From an uncultured Glaciecola sp. (lineage in GTDB: Bacteria; Pseudomonadota; Gammaproteobacteria; Enterobacterales; Alteromonadaceae), in NCBI GenBank assembly GCA_947496235.1, contig CANMCE010000010.1, positions 1-64,000 on the forward strand: a stretch of 64,000 nt of DNA, given 5' to 3'. The number at the start of each line of letters is the position of its first letter. The stretch's first letter is position 1. The notes beneath the pieces were generated by a model. That model saw only the letters and a list, made by a program, of their open reading frames with translations, was not told the origin of the DNA and did no database searches. Positions 56,338 through 64,000 of this stretch are shown here, in pieces. The translations under genes and the position numbers were made by a program.

Positions 56338-57483
56338 GTGAAGTCACTCAAAGCCGTAATGGGATTATTAACGCTATGTGTACCTTTCTTCAGTTTTGCC
56401 CAAAGCGCAGCTGAACGATCTGACTTAAACTTAAGGCGCGGTGTCACTGATATCAGTGATCAGGTGTATGGGTTACACATGTTGATGTTTTGGATATGTG
56501 TTGTCATTGCTGTCATTGTGTTTGGTGTGATGTTTATAGCTATGCTTAAACATCGCAAGTCGAAAGGGCATGCACCAGCCAATTTTCACGAAAATGTAAA
56601 AGTAGAAATTGCTTGGACGGTTGTGCCTTTTATCATTTTGATTGTGATGGCAGTACCTGCTGCTAGCACTTTGATGGACATGGAAGATGTCAGTAAGCCT
56701 GACCTCAGTATTGAAGTAACTGGCTCTCAATGGAAATGGCATTATAAATACATGGACCGAGAGGTCGAATTTTTCTCTTTATTAGCATCTCAAAGAGAGC
56801 AAATTGAAAATAAATTTCCTAAAGGTGAAAACTACTTATTAGAAGTTGATCGTCCTTTAGTCATTCCAACCGGACAAAAAGTCCGCTTCTTAATCACTTC
56901 CGATGATGTTATTCACAGCTGGTGGGTTCCTGATTTTGCAGTTAAGAAAGATGCTAATCCTGGGTTTATTAATGAAGCCTGGACCAGAGTCAATGAACCA
57001 GGGGTGTATCGAGGACAGTGTGCAGAATTGTGCGGCAAAGACCACGGGTTTATGCCAATTGTCGTGATTGCAAAAGAACCCGCTGAATTCGACCGTTGGA
57101 TTGATGAACAAGAACGCATTGCTCAAGAAAAACGCGCCGAAGAAGAACGCCTACTTGCAATGAATATGAGTAAAGAAGAGTTAATGGCCTCAGGTGAGCA
57201 GATTTATAACTCGGTGTGCGCAGCTTGCCATCAACCCTCAGGTGAAGGTTTGCCCGGGGCTTTCCCTGCACTTAAAGGTTCTGCATTTATATTAAATGAC
57301 CGTCAAGGCCATATCGACGTTGTGGTTAATGGTCGTGCTGGTACTGCCATGCAAGCCTTTTCTAAGCAATTGAGTATGTCTGAAATTGCGGCGGTTGTGA
57401 CTTATACGCGAAATGCTTGGGGGAACAACACAGATGATCTTGTGCAAGCAAAAGACGTTAACGATTTAATTCAAGGTAAATAA
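56338..57483 (+). CDS. ctaC: Cytochrome c oxidase subunit II with fused cytochrome c domain
   Basis: A 381-residue precursor. Start GTG 56338 is chosen because GGGGGAG lies 6 nt upstream and the signal peptide begins there; the ATG at 56314 is poorer. Two transmembrane helices (about 45-70 and 92-112) anchor the CuA domain, with ligands His193, Cys228, Glu230, Cys232, His236 and Met239 ([13 protein letters not shown]). A linker rich in Glu/Arg/Lys leads to a C-terminal cytochrome c domain with heme motif Cys294-AA-Cys297-His298. This fusion marks a caa3-type oxidase. First gene of the oxidase operon. Confidence 0.95.
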   Translation: MKSLKAVMGLLTLCVPFFSFAQSAAERSDLNLRRGVTDISDQVYGLHMLMFWICVVIAVIVFGVMFIAMLKHRKSKGHAPANFHENVKVEIAWTVVPFIILIVMAVPAASTLMDMEDVSKPDLSIEVTGSQWKWHYKYMDREVEFFSLLASQREQIENKFPKGENYLLEVDRPLVIPTGQKVRFLITSDDVIHSWWVPDFAVKKDANPGFINEAWTRVNEPGVYRGQCAELCGKDHGFMPIVVIAKEPAEFDRWIDEQERIAQEKRAEEERLLAMNMSKEELMASGEQIYNSVCAACHQPSGEGLPGAFPALKGSAFILNDRQGHIDVVVNGRAGTAMQAFSKQLSMSEIAAVVTYTRNAWGNNTDDLVQAKDVNDLIQGK

Positions 57484-57494
57484 GGGGCAAGAGC

Positions 57495-59108
57495 ATGGCT
57501 ACAGTAACAAATACTCCAGCGGACACGCACACTGCCGATCATGGACATGATGATCACCATCATGGAGCACCCAAAGGTATTTTACGATGGGTGTTGACTA
57601 CTAACCATAAGGATATAGGCACCCTTTATTTGTGGTTTGCTTTTATTATGTTTTTGGTTGGTGGTGCAATGGCAATGGTCATTCGTGCCGAACTATTCCA
57701 GCCTGGTCTACAAATCGTTGACCCGAACTTTTTTAACCAAATGACCACAGTCCACGGTTTGATCATGGTATTTGGCGCAGTAATGCCAGCCTTTACCGGT
57801 TTGGCAAACTGGCTAGTACCTATGATGATAGGTGCGCCAGATATGGCGCTACCGCGGATGAACAACTGGTCATTTTGGATATTGCCTTTTGCTTTCTTAA
57901 TACTACTTTCCAGTTTATTTTTAGAAGGCGGCGGTCCAAATTTTGGCTGGACCTTCTATGCTCCATTATCAACCACTTATAGTGGTGATAGCACTGCCCT
58001 GTTTGTGTTCTCGGTACACATTATGGGCATAAGTTCTATCATGGGCGCAATCAACGTAATTGTTACTATTTTGAATATGCGCGCACCAGGCATGACATTA
58101 ATGAAAATGCCTATGTTCGTATGGACCTGGTTAATCACGGCATTTTTGCTTATCGCTGTAATGCCAGTGCTAGCTGCTGCAGTGACTATGGTGTTAACAG
58201 ATAAATTCTTTGGTACTAGTTTCTTTGATGCAGCTGGTGGCGGTGACCCGGTTATGTTCCAGCATATTTTCTGGTTCTTTGGGCATCCAGAGGTTTACAT
58301 AATGATATTGCCAGCGTTTGGTATTATTTCTCAAATCGTACCAACCTTTTCGCGTAAAAAGCTCTTTGGCTACGCGTCAATGGTATATGCAACGGCTTCT
58401 ATTGCGTTGCTTTCGTTTATCGTGTGGGCGCACCACATGTTTACGACCGGTATGCCAGTCGGCGCTGAAATGTTCTTTATGTTTGCGACCATGCTGATAT
58501 CTGTTCCCACCGGTGTAAAAGTATTTAACTGGGTCGCCACCATGTGGCGAGGGTCCCTCACCTTTGAAATTCCCATGATGTTTGCGATTGCCTTTATTGT
58601 ACTATTTACCATTGGTGGATTATCTGGCTTGATGCTTGCCATAACACCTGTGGATTTCCAATATCATGATACATATTTTGTGGTCGCACATTTCCACTAT
58701 GTATTAGTAACAGGTGCAGTATTCTCAATAATGGCAGCCGTCTATTATTGGTTACCCAAGTGGACGGGCAAGATGTTTGACGTCACTTTGGCGAAATGGC
58801 ATTTCTGGTGTTCGTTAATTTCAGTTAATGTGCTTTTCTTCCCTATGCATTTCGTTGGCTTGGCGGGTATGCCAAGACGTATTCCTGATTATGCGTTGCA
58901 ATTTGCTGATTTCAATAAATGGATAAGCATCGGTGGTTTTGCATTTGGTCTTTCACAACTGATCTTCTTAGTTCTGATAGTCAAAGCATGTCGCAAACAA
59001 GGTGAGCCAGTTACGGATCAAGTATGGGAAGGCGCCGAAGGTCTCGAGTGGGAAATTCCATCGCCTGCACCTTATCATACATTTGATACACCGCCGGTAG
59101 TGAAATAG
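57495..59108 (+). CDS. ctaD: Cytochrome c oxidase subunit I
   Basis: A 537-residue heme-copper oxidase subunit I with 12 transmembrane helices. The heme a and binuclear-centre regions are recognisable: [17 protein letters not shown] (heme a His), [16 protein letters not shown] (CuB His cross-linked to Tyr), [15 protein letters not shown] (CuB His pair) and [11 protein letters not shown] (heme a/a3 His). GHPEVY indicates a family A oxidase with the K-channel Tyr. The N-terminal region is unusually His-rich (residues 12-24), which could bind metal. GGGGC-type ribosome binding site precedes it. Confidence 0.97.
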   Translation: MATVTNTPADTHTADHGHDDHHHGAPKGILRWVLTTNHKDIGTLYLWFAFIMFLVGGAMAMVIRAELFQPGLQIVDPNFFNQMTTVHGLIMVFGAVMPAFTGLANWLVPMMIGAPDMALPRMNNWSFWILPFAFLILLSSLFLEGGGPNFGWTFYAPLSTTYSGDSTALFVFSVHIMGISSIMGAINVIVTILNMRAPGMTLMKMPMFVWTWLITAFLLIAVMPVLAAAVTMVLTDKFFGTSFFDAAGGGDPVMFQHIFWFFGHPEVYIMILPAFGIISQIVPTFSRKKLFGYASMVYATASIALLSFIVWAHHMFTTGMPVGAEMFFMFATMLISVPTGVKVFNWVATMWRGSLTFEIPMMFAIAFIVLFTIGGLSGLMLAITPVDFQYHDTYFVVAHFHYVLVTGAVFSIMAAVYYWLPKWTGKMFDVTLAKWHFWCSLISVNVLFFPMHFVGLAGMPRRIPDYALQFADFNKWISIGGFAFGLSQLIFLVLIVKACRKQGEPVTDQVWEGAEGLEWEIPSPAPYHTFDTPPVVK

Positions 59109-59120
59109 GCGTTAACGCTC

Positions 59121-59750
59121 ATGGCAGTAGAAGAAACTAACTCTGACAATCAAAAGGACGCTGGTGATATGCCTACCAATACCCAGCGTCCTAATCATGC
59201 TAAAACCGTTGGCAAATTGGTATTTGTTGTGGTTGCTATGTTCGGGTTTGGTTTCGCTTTAGTACCACTCTACGAAGTGTTTTGTGAACTCACGGGTATC
59301 AATGGAAAAACATCTGATACCGCAGCAGTTTATGAACCTATAGAAATAGATAAAACTCGCACTATTACAGTGGATTTTATTACCCGCACCAACACTGGCA
59401 TGCCTTGGGAATTTAAGGCTGTGACTAAACGTGTTGAAATTAATCCTGGGGAGCTAAGTGAAGTCGCATTTTATGTGCGAAATCCAGCTTCTAGAGACAT
59501 TATTGCCCAAGCGATTCCGTCTGTATCACCGGGACAAGCGGCACTCTATGTGAATAAAACCGAATGTTTTTGCTTTCGTCATCAGCCTTTAAAGTCAGGT
59601 GAAGAAGCTGTTATGCCAATGGTTTTTTACATTGATCCTCAACTACCTGAAGACATCAATTATTTTACACTTCAATACACACTTTACGACATTACGGAAA
59701 GAGTAGATGAACCAGTGGATGTCGCAATGAACTCAATTCAAGGGAGATAG
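59121..59750 (+). CDS. ctaG: Cytochrome c oxidase assembly protein CtaG/Cox11
   Basis: A 209-residue protein with one N-terminal transmembrane helix (about 29-50) and a periplasmic Cox11 domain. The copper-binding CFCF motif is in NKTECFCFRHQPL; LYEVFCELTGINGKT and VFYIDPQLPEDINYFTLQYT are further signatures. It delivers copper to the CuB site of subunit I. It sits between subunits I and III, the common proteobacterial order. Confidence 0.95.
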   Translation: MAVEETNSDNQKDAGDMPTNTQRPNHAKTVGKLVFVVVAMFGFGFALVPLYEVFCELTGINGKTSDTAAVYEPIEIDKTRTITVDFITRTNTGMPWEFKAVTKRVEINPGELSEVAFYVRNPASRDIIAQAIPSVSPGQAALYVNKTECFCFRHQPLKSGEEAVMPMVFYIDPQLPEDINYFTLQYTLYDITERVDEPVDVAMNSIQGR

Positions 59751-59752
59751 CT

Positions 59753-60637
59753 ATGGAACATACTGAAAAATATGAAAAATATTACGTTCCAGCACAAAGT
59801 GTTTGGCCTATTGTTGGCGCTCTTGCGTTATTTCTTATCGCAGTAGGTGCTGGTAATTATGTAGTAGAAGTTACGCGAGGTGAGTCAGGTTTTGGTGGAT
59901 ATGTACTAGCCACTGGGCTCTTTATTTTGTTTGTGATGGTATTTGGTTGGTTTAAAGATCAAATTCATGAATCAATGAGTGGTATGTACAGCGCGCAATT
60001 AGGACGCTCATATCGTCAGGGTATGGCGTGGTTTATCTTTTCAGAAGTCATGTTCTTTGCAGGCTTCTTTGGCGCATTGTTTTACGCTCGAGTAATTGCA
60101 ATTCCATGGTTGGGTGGCGCATCTAACAACGCTATGACCAATGAGGTCTTATGGCCAAGCTTTGAAGCTATGTGGCCTTTAGTTAGCACGCCTGGCGGTA
60201 TTCAAACCACTGCTATGGGTTGGTATGGATTACCACTGGCTAACACTATCATTCTGCTAGTGTCCTCAGTAACTCTGCATTTTGCTCATGTTGGCGTAGA
60301 GCAAAATAAAAGAGGACAAATTAAAGCATGGCTAGGCATTACTATTTTACTTGGCTTAGTGTTTTTAGTCTTACAGGGCTATGAATACTACCACGCTTAT
60401 ACTGACCTAGGGTTGACCTTGCAGTCAGGCATATACGGAAACACCTTTTTCTTGTTAACGGGTTTCCATGGAATGCACGTTACTTTAGGAACTATTATCT
60501 TAATCGTGTTGTTCTTAAGAGTATTTAAAGGGCACTTTACACCTGACAATCATTTTGCGTTTCAGGCGGGAAGTTGGTATTGGCATTTTGTTGATGTTGT
60601 TTGGTTAATGCTGTTTTTCTTTGTCTACATTCTTTAG
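59753..60637 (+). CDS. ctaE: Cytochrome c oxidase subunit III
   Basis: A 294-residue membrane protein with seven predicted helices. WFIFSEVMFFAGFFGALFYA (with the conserved Glu), GFHGMHVTLGTIILIV and FQAGSWYWHFVDVVWLMLFF are subunit III hallmarks. It stabilises the oxidase core. GGGAGA precedes the ATG. Confidence 0.96.
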   Translation: MEHTEKYEKYYVPAQSVWPIVGALALFLIAVGAGNYVVEVTRGESGFGGYVLATGLFILFVMVFGWFKDQIHESMSGMYSAQLGRSYRQGMAWFIFSEVMFFAGFFGALFYARVIAIPWLGGASNNAMTNEVLWPSFEAMWPLVSTPGGIQTTAMGWYGLPLANTIILLVSSVTLHFAHVGVEQNKRGQIKAWLGITILLGLVFLVLQGYEYYHAYTDLGLTLQSGIYGNTFFLLTGFHGMHVTLGTIILIVLFLRVFKGHFTPDNHFAFQAGSWYWHFVDVVWLMLFFFVYIL

Positions 60638-60658
60638 ATAAGGGTAAAACAGAACTAA

Positions 60659-60868
60659 CTAATAGGGACGCGGATTTGGAGTAATAATGCCGGTGGCTAT
60701 TGCAAGTAAAATCAAACAAAGAATGATTACTGAAGCAATAAGTCTGCGTCCTATAAACTTGCTCATCGGCTCTTTACTTTCTCCTTTCATCATAATCATC
60801 ATTGCTTTAAACAGATTATATATTACGAAAAGTAACAGGCCACCGATTGCTATTTTTATCACTAACAT
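60659..60868 (-). CDS. DUF2909-like twin-transmembrane protein
   Basis: A 69-residue protein with two helices (about 3-25 and 44-64) separated by a basic-acidic loop (KGESKEPMSKFIGRR). This matches the small DUF2909 proteins found in cytochrome oxidase clusters of gammaproteobacteria. It is coded on the strand opposite to the operon, between ctaE and surf1. Function is unknown, presumably linked to oxidase assembly. The opposite-strand reading in this interval is also open (60687-60887) but less protein-like. Confidence 0.75.
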   Translation of the reverse strand: MLVIKIAIGGLLLFVIYNLFKAMMIMMKGESKEPMSKFIGRRLIASVIILCLILLAIATGIITPNPRPY

Positions 60869-60892
60869 TTCAACACTCCTTAGGTAACGGCA

Positions 60893-61621
60893 ATGACAGA
60901 TTCAAACAAAAAGCCGTTTCCAATAGTCGTCACCATAGTCGCAATTGCCGCAATTGTCATTATGTTCTTTTTAGGTTTTTGGCAATTAGATCGTAAACAA
61001 CAAAAAGAACAAAGATTGTCGCAAATTGAACAACGTTCTAAACAAGACAACCTGAGCCTTGTAGAAGTCAGTGCAGCGCCTAGCGAGTTTCAAGACTATC
61101 AAGTGTTGCTCACAGGCCGTGCTTTAGAAGCCACCTTTCTTATTGATAATAAAATTTATCAAAGCAAGGTTGGTTATCAATTAGCCCAAGCAATAGAGAC
61201 AACTACAGGCATTGTGATAGTCAATTTGGGTTGGATTCAAGGTAACAATACAAGAGATAGTCTTCCCGATTTTGTGCCTCTTACTGGAAAGGTCGAAATG
61301 ACAGGAATCGTTAGTATTCCAAGTGATAATCTCTTTGTCTCAGAGACGCAAACTCAACAAGCTGAATATCCAGTGTTGTTGCAGCAATTAGATCTAACTG
61401 AGGTGTCTAACCAAATAGGCCAAGCAGTGTTACCTTTTGTTGTTTTGGCTTCGCCATCACAAGAAAGTCTCTTCGTTAGAGACTGGCAACCTGTGGTGAT
61501 GTCTCCTGAAAAGCATTTAGGTTACGCAGTGCAATGGTTTGGATTAGCCATCGCTGGATTAACCGTTTTTTTACTCAGCATGGGTAAATACTATAAACAG
61601 CCAATAATAGAGGATCCCTAA
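60893..61621 (+). CDS. SURF1 family oxidase assembly protein
   Basis: A 242-residue protein with N- and C-terminal transmembrane helices (about 9-28 and 213-232) and a periplasmic SURF1 domain: FLGFWQLDRKQQKEQRL, the VLLTGRALEATFLIDN strand, GIVIVNLGWIQGN and HLGYAVQWFGLAIAGL. SURF1 helps insert heme a into subunit I. It overlaps the next gene by one base (TAATG). Confidence 0.92.
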   Translation: MTDSNKKPFPIVVTIVAIAAIVIMFFLGFWQLDRKQQKEQRLSQIEQRSKQDNLSLVEVSAAPSEFQDYQVLLTGRALEATFLIDNKIYQSKVGYQLAQAIETTTGIVIVNLGWIQGNNTRDSLPDFVPLTGKVEMTGIVSIPSDNLFVSETQTQQAEYPVLLQQLDLTEVSNQIGQAVLPFVVLASPSQESLFVRDWQPVVMSPEKHLGYAVQWFGLAIAGLTVFLLSMGKYYKQPIIEDP

Positions 61622-62178
61622 TGGCAACTAAAAAGCAAAAAACCAGTATAGTGTTACTCGTTTTGGTGTTTGCACTTCCTGTCGTCCTTGCCAAATTTGC
61701 ATTGGAATTGGATTGGTTTAACAAGGGAGCCACCAATAAAGGCACCTTGCTAAGTCCCACCTTAGAGGCAGAAAGCCTGTTATTGGATGCCCAACGCAAA
61801 TGGCATTTAATGTATGTGTTGCCAGAGAATTGTGAGCTTTCTTGTCAAAATGCGATCTACGCTATTTCACAAGTAAAAACTGCAGTAGGTAGAGAAAGTG
61901 ATAGAGTTAATGTATTGGTTATTACCACTGAACAAAGCGATGACCAAGCAGTTGCATCCTTAGCAACCGAAAACACCATTGAAGTGTTAAGAAAAGATGC
62001 TGAAAATGTAAATAATGTGTTTAAAGATGTGGGCGTTGATGCTATTTTTATCTCTGATACTTTGCACAACGTTGTGCTCTCTTATCCTGTGACACAGGAT
62101 AAAGATCAAGCCATTATGGATAGTCGGGACATTCTTGCCGATTTGCGAAAGCTGTTAAAACTATCACGCATTGGTTAG
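61621..62178 (+). CDS. Putative oxidase assembly protein with CxxxC (SCO-like)
   Basis: A 185-residue protein with an N-terminal membrane anchor (about 9-26) and a thioredoxin-like periplasmic domain. Cys71-ELS-Cys75 gives a CxxxC motif, the copper-binding pair of SCO proteins, in the matching place (WHLMYVLPENCELSC). The later His of SCO1 could be that in SDTLHNVVLSYP, but overall similarity to SCO is low. Its place between surf1 and ctaA suggests a role in copper or thiol handling during CuA assembly. It lies coupled to surf1 and 15 bp before ctaA. Confidence 0.65.
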   Translation: MATKKQKTSIVLLVLVFALPVVLAKFALELDWFNKGATNKGTLLSPTLEAESLLLDAQRKWHLMYVLPENCELSCQNAIYAISQVKTAVGRESDRVNVLVITTEQSDDQAVASLATENTIEVLRKDAENVNNVFKDVGVDAIFISDTLHNVVLSYPVTQDKDQAIMDSRDILADLRKLLKLSRIG

Positions 62179-62193
62179 TTGAAGGGAATAAGA

Positions 62194-63177
62194 ATGAAAA
62201 AACTAACGCTGGTAAGCATTTTTCTCGCTTTGTTGGTTATTGTATTGGGTGCTTATACTCGACTAACCGATGCCGGCTTAGGCTGCCCTGATTGGCCGGG
62301 ATGCTACGGCCACCTCATTGTACCGCAAGCAGAACATCACATAGAAGCAGCCAATGAGGCCTATCCGGATCGACCAGTAGAAGCACATAAAGCATGGAAT
62401 GAAATGATCCATCGCTATTTTGCGGCTACCTTGGGCTTTTTCATTCTAATTATATTTATTACCAGTTTTTTCAAAAAATTCCGCAATGCGAATACGCCAT
62501 TTTTTCTTCCTTTGATCCTATTCTTGATGGTCTGTTTCCAAGGCGCCTTAGGAATGTGGACAGTGACATTAAATCTCTTGCCGATAGTTGTTATGGGACA
62601 TTTACTCGGTGGTTTTACTGTCCTCACATTACTATTTCTACTCTATTTGCGCCTTACGCCTTACCGCATTCCTGGCGGGGATCCACAGATAAGAAAATTT
62701 GCCAAATACAGCAGTATCGGCATCTTTTTACTTGTGGTGCAAATAGGATTAGGTGGATGGACCTCCGCTAATTATGCGTCACTTGCTTGTACCGAATTAC
62801 CCATATGTGAAGGCGAATGGGCGTCACAACTTGATGTGATGGGGGCGTTTTCTATCCCTGCTGCTGATAACTATGAATTTGGTGTTCATCCTTATGAGGA
62901 ACGCATGACAATGCATGTATTTCATAGGTTTGGTGCCTTGGTGCTTATTGTGTATTTAAGTTGGCTTGGGGTCGGAATTTTACGCAAAGCAAATTCAGGT
63001 TTAATGAAACAACTAAGTTGGTTAATGCTATTTATTTTAAGTGTGCAAGTAGGATTGGGTGTGAGTAATGTAGTTTATTCACTGCCTTTAATTGTCGCTA
63101 CTTTACACAATGCAGTAGCCGCATGTCTTTTATTGGTGCTGGTGATGATGACCTACACCATATATCGAAAATATTAA
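62194..63177 (+). CDS. ctaA: Heme A synthase (COX15/CtaA)
   Basis: A 327-residue membrane protein with eight predicted helices in two similar halves. The start ATG 62194 follows [29 protein letters not shown] and the His-bearing helices ([64 protein letters not shown]) are the family signatures. It oxidises heme O to heme A. It precedes cyoE, whose product is its substrate supplier. Confidence 0.94.
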   Translation: MKKLTLVSIFLALLVIVLGAYTRLTDAGLGCPDWPGCYGHLIVPQAEHHIEAANEAYPDRPVEAHKAWNEMIHRYFAATLGFFILIIFITSFFKKFRNANTPFFLPLILFLMVCFQGALGMWTVTLNLLPIVVMGHLLGGFTVLTLLFLLYLRLTPYRIPGGDPQIRKFAKYSSIGIFLLVVQIGLGGWTSANYASLACTELPICEGEWASQLDVMGAFSIPAADNYEFGVHPYEERMTMHVFHRFGALVLIVYLSWLGVGILRKANSGLMKQLSWLMLFILSVQVGLGVSNVVYSLPLIVATLHNAVAACLLLVLVMMTYTIYRKY

Positions 63178-63191
63178 GAAGGATTCAGTGG

Positions 63192-64000
63192 ATGGCCAAG
63201 CAAGCAATATTAAAAAAGCCGATCACGCAAACTGCTAATTGGCGCGACTATTATGAATTAACCAAACCGCGCGTTGTGATGTTGCTATTACTTACAGCTC
63301 TGGTTGGTATGTGTTTGGCAACGCCGGGATGGATACCTTTGCAAACATTATTTGCAGGCATCTTGGGTATAGGCATGTTGTCTTCATCGGCAGCGGTAAT
63401 CAATCACGTGGTAGATCATAAAATAGACAGTGTTATGGCACGTACCTTTAATCGTCCCGTGGCTAAAGGAAAGGTCTCCCCGCAAAAAGCGTTAATCTTT
63501 GCTTTTTTACTCGCAGTAGCAGGTTTTGCGTTATTAGCTTTCTACGTCAATATGATAACGGCTTGGTTAACACTAGCAAGTTTAGTGGGTTATGCAGTGA
63601 TTTACACCATGTATCTTAAGCGTGCAACACCACAAAATATCGTAATCGGTGGCCTAGCTGGGGCCGCTCCTCCTTTATTAGGTTGGACTGCGGTTACTGG
63701 TGAGATTCATGCATACGGATTACTATTGGTGCTGATTATATTCACATGGACGCCACCACATTTTTGGGCATTGGCTATTCATCGTGAAAAAGATTATGCA
63801 AAAGCTAACATTCCCATGTTACCCAATACCCATGGCATTGAATTTACCAAAACTTGTGCCCTGCTTTACACCTTCTTATTGTGTTTGGTCTGTTTGTTAC
63901 CCTATTTAGTGGGTATGAGTGGTTTAATCTATTTGGTTGGATCTTCGGTGTTGAATGCTTGGTTCTTGTATTTAACTTGGAAACTTAAGTTCAACCCAAG
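63192..64000 (+). CDS. cyoE: Protoheme IX farnesyltransferase, 3' end outside the window
   Basis: An open frame of 269 codons from ATG 63192 (GAAGGA upstream) to the right edge with no stop; the normal length is about 300. It is a UbiA-family prenyltransferase: [20 protein letters not shown], the Asp-rich motif [19 protein letters not shown], and [19 protein letters not shown] (second Asp region). It makes heme O from protoheme for the oxidase coded upstream. Its gene starts 14 bp after ctaA. Confidence 0.95.
   Translation, partial: MAKQAILKKPITQTANWRDYYELTKPRVVMLLLLTALVGMCLATPGWIPLQTLFAGILGIGMLSSSAAVINHVVDHKIDSVMARTFNRPVAKGKVSPQKALIFAFLLAVAGFALLAFYVNMITAWLTLASLVGYAVIYTMYLKRATPQNIVIGGLAGAAPPLLGWTAVTGEIHAYGLLLVLIIFTWTPPHFWALAIHREKDYAKANIPMLPNTHGIEFTKTCALLYTFLLCLVCLLPYLVGMSGLIYLVGSSVLNAWFLYLTWKLKFNP

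Overview
The window reads as chromosomal DNA of a marine gammaproteobacterium of the Alteromonadales (Alteromonas / Glaciecola / Paraglaciecola type). This rests on the housekeeping gene orders (yicC / rph-pyrE-tusA, divergent ilvY / ilvC, ilvEDA, plsB / lexA, a caa3-type ctaC-ctaD-ctaG-ctaE-surf1-ctaA-cyoE cluster), a CTGT-N8-ACAG SOS box at lexA, a PEP-CTERM protein, and moderately AT-rich, well-spaced genes. The genus assignment is inference. I saw no rRNA, tRNA, CRISPR array or complete insertion sequence.

Positions 1-22.45 kb form an accessory region rich in conflict and stress genes. From left to right it holds: a Vsr-like endonuclease with zinc-ribbon and NUMOD-like parts beside the 3' remnant of an alpha/beta hydrolase; a DUF6090 membrane protein; a persulfide dioxygenase-rhodanese fusion; a membrane TrkA-N protein ending in a RyR domain; and a PEP-CTERM protein. 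Then come a complete hipBA toxin-antitoxin pair, the deletion-scarred remnant of a second hipBA pair, a three-gene TIR-STAND-WD40 locus (9.08-19.29 kb), a HipA-like/HTH pair in toxin-first order, and a class II Fic protein. Each of the three intact toxin-type loci has repeated palindromes laid over a recognisable sigma70-like promoter.

The strongest candidate for an undescribed system is the 9.08-19.29 kb locus. A 1713-residue protein joins a TIR domain (predicted catalytic Glu78), a STAND-type NTPase (Walker A 218-226), one transmembrane helix (about 682-701) and a long WD40-like region. The charges around the helix place the TIR and NTPase in the cytoplasm and the propellers in the periplasm. 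The genes on both sides encode exported helical-repeat proteins, and the downstream one overlaps the TIR gene by 8 nt. This suggests an envelope sensor wired to a cytoplasmic TIR effector.

From 22.5 kb on, the window is mostly core metabolism: yicC; rph-pyrE-tusA; an exported methyltransferase-like protein; a DedA/YqaA-type membrane protein; an exported amidohydrolase; an Aer-like chemoreceptor; a class I HMG-CoA reductase; DUF1285/DUF3014; EVE-MscS; an ABC1 kinase; a DUF6702 / M1 peptidase pair; proBA; beta-carbonic anhydrase; a Bcr/CflA exporter; ilvC-ilvY; comM; ilvEDA; plsB; lexA; and the cytochrome c oxidase structural and assembly operon. That operon ends in cyoE, which runs off the right edge.
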